NCBI RefSeq assembly: GCF_001039355.2
Contig: NW_019775655.1
Location: 226,514 to 266,840 of the forward strand
Source of the DNA: Lingula anatina
Taxonomy: Eukaryota > Brachiopoda > Lingulata > Lingulida > Lingulidae
DNA length: 40,327 nucleotides
Reading direction: 5' to 3'
Part shown: in pieces, positions 24,353 through 35,600 of the stretch
Layout of the letters: the number at the start of each line of letters is the position of its first letter
Numbering within the stretch: position 1 is the first letter of the stretch
Position numbers and translations under genes: made by a program
The notes under the pieces: generated by a model
Told to the model about the DNA's origin: nothing
The model's input: the letters and a program-made list of their open reading frames with translations, nothing else
Database searches by the model: none

Positions 24353-25277
24353 ATCGCGGACCATGTCCGAATCCTCCGAGGCGACAGAAGATTCTAGGAA
24401 AAACAAGCGTAAGCTGCAGGAGCCTCGGAGACGCACAACTGACTTTAGCGTAAAGAGGTTATGTCAAAGCCCACCAAGCCCAGCCAGAGCCAGCCCAGGG
24501 TATGAGCAGAGGGCGACGATTATTTCACGTGCGGGGGAGACAGTTAAAGGCACGGTAGTGCCTGGGGGCCACGTTGGACAAGCAACCATACCCTCACCAG
24601 CACACTCAGGCCCTACGCCCCCAAGTCACCCCGGATCGTTAAGTCCAGATTCTCTGGGTCGGGTACCTCCGTATCCCGGGGGATGGCCGTTCCAGTTTTA
24701 TCTTCCGCCGCAGTATGCTGGCATGTACGGATACCCCCACCCTGCACTTCTTTCCACAATGAATCTATTCCAAAGGAGCATAGCACCTCCAAACGATAAA
24801 AGTGCTGAGGGCGAGTCGTCGCGTGCTACGGGACGGTCGCAGTCGACGTCTAGCGCTTCCAATTCAGCTGCGGTGGAGACGGCAAGGACTACGTATCCTG
24901 CAGCAGACGCCGGCGAAGATGACGAGGCTGAAGATTATGACGACGACTTGGGGTTAAAACACGGCTCAAGACGACGGAAAAATTACAAAAATATGACGCG
25001 AGAGAGGCGCGTGGAGGCCAATGCCCGCGAACGCACGCGCGTACACACGATAAGCGCAGCATTTGAGAGACTACGCAGAGCTGTGCCGTCGTATTCCAAT
25101 AACCAAAAACTTTCAAAACTAGCAATATTGCGAATAGCTTGTAGTTATATCTTGTCTCTGGCCCGCTTGGCCGATATGGATTATAGCGAAGACCAAAAAG
25201 GATTGAACTTTCAGGAATGTGTAGAACTGTGTACGAAAACTATCAATGCAGAGGGGAGAGCGAGACGACGACATTGA
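24297..25277 (+). CDS. ATOH8: ATOH8/net-type bHLH transcription factor, single coding exon
   Basis: A 326-aa uninterrupted frame. The ATG has a good context (A at -3, G at +4). The bHLH domain lies at about 238-291: NARERTRVHTISAAFERLRR as basic region and helix 1, SYSNNQKLSKLAILRIACSY as loop and helix 2, then the LARLADMDYSEDQ and ECVELCTKTINAEGRAR tail. That tail is diagnostic of ATOH8/net rather than atonal or neurogenin proteins. The N-terminus has QALDLSTK at about residues 12-19, close to the P-x-D-L-S motif bound by CtBP corepressors. Next comes a Pro/Ser-rich linker with a tyrosine-containing segment around 120-155, and an acidic patch (EDDEAEDYDDDLG, about 203-217) before the basic region. 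The protein should dimerise and bind E-boxes in the nucleus. The domain assignment is certain; target genes and role are not visible here. Confidence 0.97.
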   Translation: MASATKFDPEPQALDLSTKSRTMSESSEATEDSRKNKRKLQEPRRRTTDFSVKRLCQSPPSPARASPGYEQRATIISRAGETVKGTVVPGGHVGQATIPSPAHSGPTPPSHPGSLSPDSLGRVPPYPGGWPFQFYLPPQYAGMYGYPHPALLSTMNLFQRSIAPPNDKSAEGESSRATGRSQSTSSASNSAAVETARTTYPAADAGEDDEAEDYDDDLGLKHGSRRRKNYKNMTRERRVEANARERTRVHTISAAFERLRRAVPSYSNNQKLSKLAILRIACSYILSLARLADMDYSEDQKGLNFQECVELCTKTINAEGRARRRH

Positions 25278-28100
25278 TGCTGATGTTAATAAGAACAAAA
25301 ATTGGAAACCATTATTTTACAGCACTACTTTTTTTCTTGAAAAAAGGACGCTTCACGAATTAAAAATATGTTGAACTGTTGGTTGATATCGGCTTTATGT
25401 TCAAGGATCTTCAAGGCGTTGGTAATTTCACACATTTCTTACCCATATTCTTATCGCGCCTCCTTCCCCGTGATAGGCACTATGCGGGGTTACACCGCAA
25501 AGGTCAGGCCAAAGCGGACAGGTGGCTTACAGAACAAACGGAAATGTGGATTTGTTTTGTTGGAAATTGATGCGTCTGCGTAAGACTGGCGCCTAAAGTG
25601 AAGATAAGTTATTCGCGCCACCCGGCTGGGGTCATCCCCGGTGTAACGCGAGTCGTGTATGAAGCGGGTAGCAGCTGCCGGGGCCATCTGGTCCAACACG
25701 CTCCACTGCCTGACGTAGGATCTGATTTCCAATTAGCTCCGGTTAACAGCGGTGCTGGCGCCACTGCTACGAGACGCAGGGACATCAAGGACGCCGGTGC
25801 ACTCAACGAACGACAAAAATGTGTGAGAGGGCTTAGAAAAAAACAAGTTTTGTTGTCGCTCTCAGGGAAATGCTCATAAGAAAACAGTTGAACACCTGTT
25901 CTAGTGCTGACGGGGCGCGCATCAGGTGTCGTCTGAGAAACGTAACAACTTTTCCAGAATTTAATTCACTTAACAGAACCCGAACGGAAGAAAATCTGAA
26001 CAAACCTACTTATCTATTCGGTATATATCCATCCACAAATTAAAACCCTGAAAGAGGAGTAACCGCGGTTTGCTTTTAATTAACACTAATATCATGCGTT
26101 CCTTTTACGTTGTCACGGCAGCTTTTCCCACAGAGCAGGTGGGTCTGACACCTGCTGCAACCTATGTACCTTTTGCGAAGTGTCGTCTGCTCTTTTGGTT
26201 CACACAAAAGTGATATGGCGGGAATAAAAAAGTACTGACAGGGAGAACAGAAGAGTGAACCAGAAGTTGACCAGAGATGGACAACGACGACGCAGTAGAC
26301 TTACTTGCAAGAGAAACGTTTGGAACAGAACAGACCTTGTACTGAGTAGGCTATAAGTCCTTCAGTTCACAAGAAATTCGTTCGCATCTTCTCTCCCCGT
26401 GCACATCAGCCTGAGCGGGCCCCTGTCTCACATTCAGCTGCAATAGTAAAATGCCAAAGATAATGTAGAACAAAGATTTGTGTTGTATGTACAGTATACA
26501 CTGGGGTTGATAGCAGCTTGAAATAAGTGAACCTTGACTTTAGCCGACTTGATTTAGATATGCCAAATAGATATATAATTGACATGTTCTGCGTCCATTG
26601 ATATACAGGGTGCTTCCAGTTTGAACCCGGCCAGCCACATCATCATATGCTCCTACTGTGTACGAGCTTCAGGTTTATTGATCTTCACTTTTTATCATGC
26701 CATAATAAATTATCACTGATGCACTAGGTCACGATATTTACTCTGTTCTAATTTTTGCTGTTGTTTGGAACATTTCATGCGATAAATAATACTTGTTAAC
26801 CATACTTTTAACTAATATTAAAATATTATCCATAACTTTCACAACCGAAAAGGGGTGTACCATATCTATAGGACACGATTAACAGCAAAAAAAAAAAAGG
26901 TAAAGGGGTTATTAAAAAATGTTAAAACGTTAATAGAAATATTTAAGACATAATTCCACGACAAACACGTGTAACTAGGCACAATATCATGGTTATGACA
27001 CCCAAGTATTCTGGATTTATGGGAAACAAAATTTGACGGCTCGTTTGTGCTCTATGCACGGCTTCAGAGCCTTTTTTTCTTGCAAACTGCACTGACTTCA
27101 TCCCTGGAATCAGGCTTGGGGAAAACACCACAGCCCAGAACACTTCCAGAAGCACACAAGTGTAACGTGGAAGAAAAACGATTTCGCGAGCAGAAGGTAA
27201 AAACGTCGGCTTCAGAGTGAGGGGGGTTCAACCTAATTTGTCGAGTATAGAATCCCTCAGTTATTTGCTATAAGTATGAACAGTGGGTTAATACAGAATA
27301 ATTTTCCATCTTAGAGGAACTTTAGGCCTCAGAGAGAGCCAATGAAAACAAAAATTAACTCCAAGATTAATACGCAAGCTTTTCGGCATCGATATTCCTA
27401 TCAATATGGCCGTAAAATATCCAGCGCCCCTATGTTTCCATAAACACAAATTTTTGTTTCCCTGTCTACTAAATTTTAATTATTAAGTATAAGCATGGTG
27501 CTCAAGTTGAATATACATCATGTGAATGAAAATAAAAAGCTAACAATAGTAGGTATATATGCACTCTACCTATCTTTCTCACCATGCACAACACGTTGTT
27601 AGCAAATGCAACTAACGGTACACAAATTATGTGAAGGTAACGCTCTAAGCTAGGTTGTGCCAAACTATGGCATGTACAAAGTTTTATTAGTTAACATATT
27701 TTTGTTGCAAATACGGATATGAAAAAAAGAGTATCGAGAATTTTGTTTGTTTGTCAATTACAGGTCTCTCTTTTCTGTCGAACTGTCTCTCGCACACATA
27801 GCAAACTTTCGTAATAAAGAAGCGCACTCTCTTGCTGCTGGCATTTCTCTGCCAGTTCTGAAAATGCGCTGTGCTGGGGAGCAAGATAATGCTGTAACTT
27901 TTGATGTGACATAATTATATTGAGTTGATCATGATTTATATATCCATTTCCTCAAGTCAACAAACATAAGGCCCCCTTTTGTCCCTCGCGACATGGCCAT
28001 AGTGGCGATTCCTCGCACCTGCCGTATTATATCAGTTATATAGGCAACATATAAGGCTTCCTTGGATCCTTTAATAGGAATTGAAATGCAAATAGCAATG
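25278..28100. other. ATOH8-like 3'UTR and downstream non-coding region
   Basis: No convincing protein gene. The first kilobase or so is CpG-containing and carries further CAGGTG E-boxes (25519, 25893, 25923, 26136, 26149). Candidate AATAAA signals lie at 26223-26228 and 26704-26709. Short ORFs here have no recognisable domains. Another E-box is at 28016. Confidence 0.45.
26134..26156. promoter_or_regulatory. Perfectly symmetric pair of E-boxes
   Basis: AGCAGGTG (26134-26141) and CACCTGCT (26149-26156) are exact inverted copies around a 7-bp spacer. Each contains CAGGTG on one strand. It lies about 0.86 kb after the bHLH stop codon. Such a dyad could bind two bHLH dimers; function is inference. 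Confidence 0.4.
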
Positions 28101-28109
28101 TAATAACAC

Positions 28110-28330
28110 AACGACAGCGTGCGCCCAGGTGTTCCTAGCAGGATCTATTCAGAAGCCAGGTGTTTAGGGAGGGCTCTGTCAATTAATGGAACTTTAATCT
28201 TAGTCATGTTTAGCCGCACAATTCATCGTGGACCATTAAGCAACGCATTAGGCACAGGTGTGGACGCTGCACTTCAATGTGCTGCCGTCTGGCGGCTTGA
28301 TTGTGAACTAACGGACCTGCTGCCAGTTTG
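28110..28330. promoter_or_regulatory. Candidate regulatory element with three E-boxes and a homeodomain-type core
   Basis: CAGGTGT occurs at 28126, 28157 and 28255, and CAATTAATGG near 28183 resembles a homeodomain site. The stretch is complex and GC-richer than its surroundings. It is open for 70 codons on the + strand, but the peptide shows no family features, so I read it as non-coding. Confidence 0.3.
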
Positions 28331-28420
28331 ATGTTGTTTTTTTGTTTTTTTTTACACGCTAGCCAAGAATATATTTATTGAAAGTATTGTTGTCCCTTAG
28401 GTCCAAGTCACCCCTTTTTA

Positions 28421-28625
28421 ATAGCCTCCACCATGGAGGTTATATTTTTGACTTGGTTTGTTACTTAACACCCTTACTCAAAAAGTTATGAACGAATATT
28501 TGATACAACTTTCAGGATAGGTCAGTAATGGGCCGACTTAGAATCAAGTAGATTTTGATGGTGATCCATTGATCAATTAATTGAGAATTAAGCCGCTTTG
28601 GTGGAGGTCTGTGCTCTCTAGGTGG
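28421..28625. repeat. Probable dispersed repeat of a type seen in marine animals
   Basis: The block begins CCTCCACCATGGAGGTTAT, contains CAAAAAGTTATGAACGAAT and TTTCAGGATAGGTCAGTAAT, and ends GGTGGAGGTCTGTGCTCTC. I recall closely similar dispersed repeats from fish and marine-invertebrate genomes. No second copy is seen in this window, so the call rests on memory of the family. Confidence 0.45.
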
Positions 28626-29268
28626 TTTTTTAGTTTATCAATGGTCTGCATTTATTTGTTACATGCAGCATAAAATCTGTATTTCTAGAAAATTATTCAC
28701 AGCATTTCCCTATGTAAATAGCCATAGGCCTATGATCATTTCGACATTGCATTTAGCATCTATACACCTTAAACAAAGGGATGTAAACATTAGAATTAAA
28801 ATTAATAAACCATTCTTTTAAGCAACAGATTTATTATGTACTGTTTAAAAATCTCTTCTTATTACACTCCTGAACAAATATAGAATTTCATTAAAAACAA
28901 AATATTGAATTTAAAACAGTAAAATTCTTTTTCATTATTATATACTCTCAGTATAAACATCACCATCTTTTACAATGAAATCCTTAGCATTGTACATTAC
29001 AGTAACACAGTAGATTGATTGCAGCATAGACAAATAGAATAATTTGGCAACTACAATTTTTAATAATAAAATTGCCACCCACTAGGCTGAAGTTGTATAT
29101 GAAACATTAACAGTTTTGAAATACCTGTACTTATCAAATGCTGTGTTTGAATGAAATTAGAAGACTGTTACTGCAGCTTTAAAACTACTGCACCGCAGAT
29201 TTTGTTTTTATTCAAATTACTATCCCTTATCTAGCACCATAATTGTTTCAGAAAGGAATTAATAATAT

Positions 29269-29314
<46 letters not shown>

Positions 29315-29645
29315 ACTGAATCATAAGAACATTTGGGATAAAAAGTTTTCTACTCAAACTTACACCAATTTTCATTTTTGTCTAGTTTAAAGCTATACAA
29401 GTATTCCTCATTTGTATAATCTAATCTTTTCCTATGCAGGTTTGTCAGTTATGTAGTAACTAACTAGTACATCTCTTCTTTTTATGGGGTTTTCTTTTCA
29501 ATTCTATGAACAGCATATATTTTTAGGTAAGAATGGTTCTTTGACTGTCAATTTTCTTTTTTTTTTCATAGCTTTGTTTTCAGTTTTTATTATTTGTGAT
29601 TCATGAACAACATGTCTAATAATGCTGATGGTCCACAAATGTTGA
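28626..29645 (-). other. PBLD 3'UTR and intergenic sequence
   Basis: AT-rich, no gene. Candidate minus-strand poly(A) signal (TTTATT on +) at 28830-28835. A CT then TA microsatellite lies at 29272-29314. Confidence 0.35.
29272..29314. repeat. Compound CT/TA microsatellite
   Basis: A CT run changes directly into a TA run. Confidence 0.9.
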
Positions 29646-32600
29646 CTAGATAAAGATATTCCCACTCATGACTATGGCAGCTTCTCCTGCAATGTCAACT
29701 CTTCCGTCATCTCTTACTTGAATTTTGAGGTCACCTCCTCTTGGTGAACACTGGCGTGCTGCAATTAAAAATTACGGCAGTTTCAGATATACTTAATGGC
29801 AAGGAAGAGATTGAAAAATGACAGAGTGGAAAAGAAATTATGGAGGAGGGAAATTCTATTAAGTAACCATTAGATATCATAAAATTGTTTCGCATGGTCC
29901 AGTTTGTGAGATGAGCAAAGCGTTAGTAATATGATGGTAAGTAAGGCTCAGAGTTACTAATGTAATTGCTAGTATATAGTTATGCTATATACTGGGTAGT
30001 ATATTACATAAATGGGCCTGCAAAGTATCTGACTCTCTTTTGCACAAATAAGCTGGTGTACAAACCGTAAAGTGCTTTCTTCCCCAACTTCTTTGACCAG
30101 TAGCTGGACAGGACTGTGTGTGCTGACCCTAGGAAGATCAAAGATGAATAAATAACATGTGAATAACACCTGATGACATTACTTCACCTCTCATGATATT
30201 AAAAACATGAAGCATTTCATTAGCTGCATTTACAAAATTAACAGCATTTTAATGTACATGTGCTTTAAAGGTGCATTTGAAGTGAGTTGACATGTCAAAC
30301 CTTTACTACAAAACCCGACCAAATGCCCCCACATAGTTTCAAAAAGCCCTGCTTAAAGATATACCAAACGGTATCGTTTCACATTTCCTGAAAAAATGAC
30401 ATTTGAACAGATATTTTCTGCTTTCTTTCTGTGCTGTCTGTATATAATCCTCAGTCGTTTGAATATGCTATTGTGCGTGCAGCAGTTAGGCATCATACAT
30501 TACTTTTTCATTTGACAGACTTATGAACTGGAGGTAGGGATAAGTTGGTCAAGTTTATGGCCAGAAATTTGAAGAAGGTGCATTGTTAAAGTTTTATTTA
30601 GGCTGATTGATTTGTGTTTTGTTATCTGGAGATTACCTGTGACAGGGTCTTCCTTTATCCCATTCCAGGGTGCAAAATAGCGAGACACAAAATCATACAC
30701 TTTTCCATTCGAGTCCACACAACCATTGCCTTCAGAACCTCCTAGTGTTACAATCACTCCTTTTATACGTCCTGTATTGTGGGTGGCAATCATTTGATCT
30801 ACATGTGGCTGCATGCTCTCTAGCTGTAGTCTGAAAAGACAAAATGTCTAGCCTATGAAGTTGTGGATCTTGCAAACTGCAACATATTTCTATGTTACTG
30901 CATGTAATTCCACATTTTGGCAAATTTAAGGAAAAACTGTGGTGGTTGCAATCATTTAGTACTGCTTTTTTCAGTATAGAAATGTGGGGAAAATATATCT
31001 GTAACTGATGAAATGATACCTCGATGTGTTAGCTGAGACACTGTGTTAAATTCTGCTGACAGATACATATGTGTTCCCAGCAGAAGAATACCTTGTTACA
31101 TTTTCTTCTAAGAGTATCAACAAATCCTTAGTATGAGCACAGTGCTGAAGTTCTTTCACAGCAAAACCACCTATTGTTAACTGAAAACAACATAGGGGGA
31201 TTAGAAAATCTAGAAACCTTTTGTGATTTGGGGTTCAGATCTGCCGTGTTAGTTAATAGGGCAACCCTTTAGTTGTTAATGTCAAAGGGTGTTGGGTTCA
31301 CATAAGCACTAGGCCAATTTCATTGTCAGACTTAAAATTCACTTGGCTGTAAAATATGCTAATGTGAACAGAGGAGTATACCACTGCTTCAGATGTTCTA
31401 AAGGTCGGCCACTGTAGCCTGTTTTATGACAGATGGTGATACTCAAGTGAGCTATATGCAAGTGCGTTAGATGTGGCCACATGATAGGTGTGACAGTAAC
31501 ACAATTACCTGCTGACGCTGTTTTCAAGGCACACCAAAAGTTTCTTTGTAGTACTTGAATACTGCACTTCCTTGACTGGTAGAGAATTCACTGTTAACTG
31601 CAACATCAAAGTTATTTTCTGTCACTGTCACAACTACCACATTGTCATATCCAGCGCCATCATATTTACAGATCATTTGGGCATCTGGTAGGCAACTTAA
31701 CAAGCTGTGACAAGGTGGCAAAATCTATACATTACTTTTTTTGATTTTCAGGTAATGTTACTTAGTTGATAGTATAAAAACTTCTAGTCTATGCATTTGA
31801 TGACTATCTTCTATCCTATAGGCAACCCTGAGATTATGAAGAACTATACCTGTATACTTGCCTTATAAATATGTGTAACTTATTTACAGATTTGTAGCCC
31901 ACAAATGCCTGAATGTCACATTTGAACCTGAATTTCAAAGCCACACGAGTGCAGTCCTTTCAGTCACACTTCACAAACAACTTTATGCATTAAATTTAAA
32001 TTCTCCTTTCCCATTTCAATTCAGAAGATTCAGAAGATAAAGAACTAAAGTTAAACAAATGACATACCTTGATCAATTCCTCTGCATCATTCACAGTCTG
32101 AAAATAAGAGAAATGATTAATCCATCCCTTCAACCTGATGAATTTAAACAAATACAAATATAGTTTTCTTTTCCAAAGGTTACTCTTGGACTTTATAAAG
32201 CCATACAGATGTTTAAAAAATTTTATCAGTTTGGTGGATGATAGTAGTAGAAGTACTCTATAATGAACATGGCAGTTGGTCCATTTCATGAAAATGATTA
32301 AATTTTGTAATTAGTTTGTGACAAAAAAGTATTTCTACTACTTTTAAGCCATGTGTTCTGTGTCATTAGGTCTACCTGCTTTGTACTGTGTAAGTGTACA
32401 CAAAAAAGAAGGAAATAAGTCAGTAAAAAGGACAAATCTAACTCGCATCATTACTCACACAAGTGATGCAGTTAAACATGGGTTTTATCTTTCTACATGG
32501 ATGTTCAAGGGCACATAGGTTCACTTAGCCCAGTGTAATTAAGTCACCAAGCTTCTCATATATATGAAAAGACAGAAATCCAGTCAGGAGTGCAAGGTAG

Positions 32601-35600
32601 GTGTAGAAAAAGATCAAAGGTCACATGTTTAATCATACCTTTTCACCAGGATTTCTATAAAACCATCTCTATTTAAACCTTGCTTTCTTTCATATGTTAA
32701 CATTAAGTGGCTTGTTGGTCAAATTACATTTGGTTATGTGGCTGTATGTGGCTCTGAAGAGTCACGTCAAAAGATAAGCCCTATTAACTTGCAAGAGTGT
32801 AAGCAGACCATGCATGTATCAACAAATTAATTATTTTGACTTCTTTTTCTTATTCCATACAATTTTAATGGAGAGACAGTTCCAGTTTTCGTATACCTCG
32901 GGTTCACAACTGTTGAGAGGAAGGTCAAGGCTGACAAATGGATCACATCTTCTGGCCTTCAACTCACCACTCAAGGTCACAAAGGTCAACTCAGGAGAAG
33001 GATTATCTGAAGAAAATAATACTCAAGGTCAAACAGGTCAACTCAGGAAGGGTTATCTTGAGAGAAAATTACACACTAGACTTAACATTTAAATGTTGAT
33101 ACTAGTCTTCAAATTTAACCAGTGGCTTTCAGTTCCTATGCTGACAACTTCAGCTGCTGAAAAGTTTTACTAATAAATTTTCAAAAAAAGAAAAAAAAAA
33201 GACCTCCACAGAAATTTCCTTAAGAAATCCGACTGTCCTATCAGAAATATGAAGGGATTCAATCAGGAGTCCTACTGGAACTTGGGCGAATTACCTGTAC
33301 AACTACTGTAGGGAGCCCATAAATATTCGTATAGGACTCCAAGACGATATTCTATAGAAATTCAATATAATATGATTGGATTTCTCTTGGTTAATGCACT
33401 GGATCTTTTTGGGGTTAATTATCATTTATAACTAGATTGCTATATAATAGATAAGGATTGTAGAACCCAGTATAGGCTGATGATGCATTGAAAGTAAACA
33501 AATACATAAGAAATCAATTTTGTGCTCCAACAGCATTTCTTTTTTTTTTTCTTCTCTTTTTTTCTAAATATGCTAGAAATATCTGATGTCAGATTACACA
33601 ATGCAACTAAAAATAAATAAATAAATAAATAAAAAAATAAATAATGGAAAAAGTTGTAAAAGTGGACAACACATTCTACATTAAGAGTCATATGTGATAG
33701 TTTTTTTTTAAAAACCAATCTACATACATTCACACTTATAAGACCTTGACTATTGCAAAAGTAGCAAGTGAAAATTTTGAAAATTAAAAAGATGACATGT
33801 GTTAGGTCTGAAACTGAGGATAATAGATATTGCGCAGAATTATGTTATGCAATAAACTGATGAACAAGTCACTTACTTAAACAGAAAAACAACACTGCTG
33901 CAGAGGCAAGTGTAGCATGCCCACACAAGGCCACTTCAATGGTAGGTGTCATCCAGCGAAGACCATATCTGCTACCTAGTTAAATGCAAAGAAACAACTG
34001 ATTTATCTTAAAAAATTGTCTAGATGAGTAATAGTAGAAATGCCTCCAAAATAATAAGCTTAAGGTTCGGACCAAGCAAAACAAGTGGCAGAAACTATCT
34101 CTGAGTTTTAATTCAAAATGTTTAAAGATTACATCTACAACCTGTAGACCTGCTTGACTGTGTTACACGTGAAAATAAATATGTATACCATTACTGACGG
34201 TAAAAAAACATCTCATTGCAAAGCAACCATTAACTTTTAAGGAAAAAATGTGTCACTGCATAATTCATAACATACATATATACTAATTCTAAACTTGGAT
34301 TATCTGTGACTATCATATAGTGACCTGACTGAAAATCTTCTGTTGCAGACAGGGTCCTTACAAATGCTGTTTCAGATAAGTTCATTTCAGTTGCTAGCTT
34401 CTGCATGGTTTCATCATCAAGAACCTGTATGGTTTAAAAAAAGAACTATAATAAACATTTAAACAAAGTAGCTCTGCTCAACGATTTGTCAAGATTTCAT
34501 AATGATTTCATAATTCTATTAGTTACACTTAAGACTATTTAAAATAAATATAATTTATGTATCTAATGCTTTGATTAAAAAATACATACATGTACATAAA
34601 TGGCAAAATCTACAATGAATAAAGCAAAGCTTTACAATAGACCCATCTTTATCAGTTTGTGACAAACAAAAAAGGAAAATAGACATTCAGTCAGAAATGA
34701 AGACTAATTGGTCTTTGGGAGATCTATTAATTGGGTAAACAGGCACGCTGGGAGAGCTTTGAAGAAAGCAAAGTATTAGAGAGCCTGAATTGAGAGAAAC
34801 ATTCCTCGCTAAACAAAATTTTACTGTTATTTTTATTTATATCATTTAGATAGTAGATATACATTCTTCAAAATCAGTCAAGGCCTTTGTAATTAGCTAC
34901 TGTGTTATTGGTTACGGGATAAGATCAGCCTTAACTGCATACGCAAGTGGCAACCCTAATAGTACATGTGGTGGTAAAATAAAATGCCATTTTTTTCAAA
35001 TGCAGAACATTATTGCTACTGCTGGTAAAACAATATCGCATTCAAAGAAACCATTAACTTTGAAGAAAATAATGTCACTTCCTAAATTATTCATAACATA
35101 CATATACTAATTCTAAACTTGCATTAGCTGTGACTATCATATAGTGACCTGACTGAAAATCTTCCAACAGGGTCCTCATAAATGCAGCCATGTTACTGGT
35201 TACGGCAGTAAAAGGGACCTAAACTGCATACCCAAGTGTCAACCCTAATAGTATGTGTCATTACTGAAATAAAATGGCATTTTTTCAAATGCAGAACATT
35301 TGGAAGCTTGAAAAATGTGCACCACTGAGAAGTAATTACTAGTAGAATAATTGTCATTATTATAAGATTAACACAAATTGTGATTAAATCACCTGGTGCT
35401 GGTAAAGCCAGAGGGAATGGGGTGGGAGCATGTTATCAAGGCTTTGGCTTCAGTCCCATGGCTACTTTTGGCCTGTACACATGTATTAATGCAAGCCTGG
35501 GAGGACAGCATAAAAACTAGCTTGCCAACCTTTTCAAAGAGAAGACATTGGTATTTCCAGTATTTATATTAGCAGCTACGCTTGATATTAAATACAATTT

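Noticed and set aside
25368-25879. Overlapping ORFs on both strands after the bHLH gene
   Set aside because: GC-rich sequence lengthens chance ORFs; no frame resembles a protein and none has a splice or start context.
28119-28331. 70-codon ORF after the bHLH gene as a coding exon
   Set aside because: No family features or splice context; better read as a regulatory stretch.
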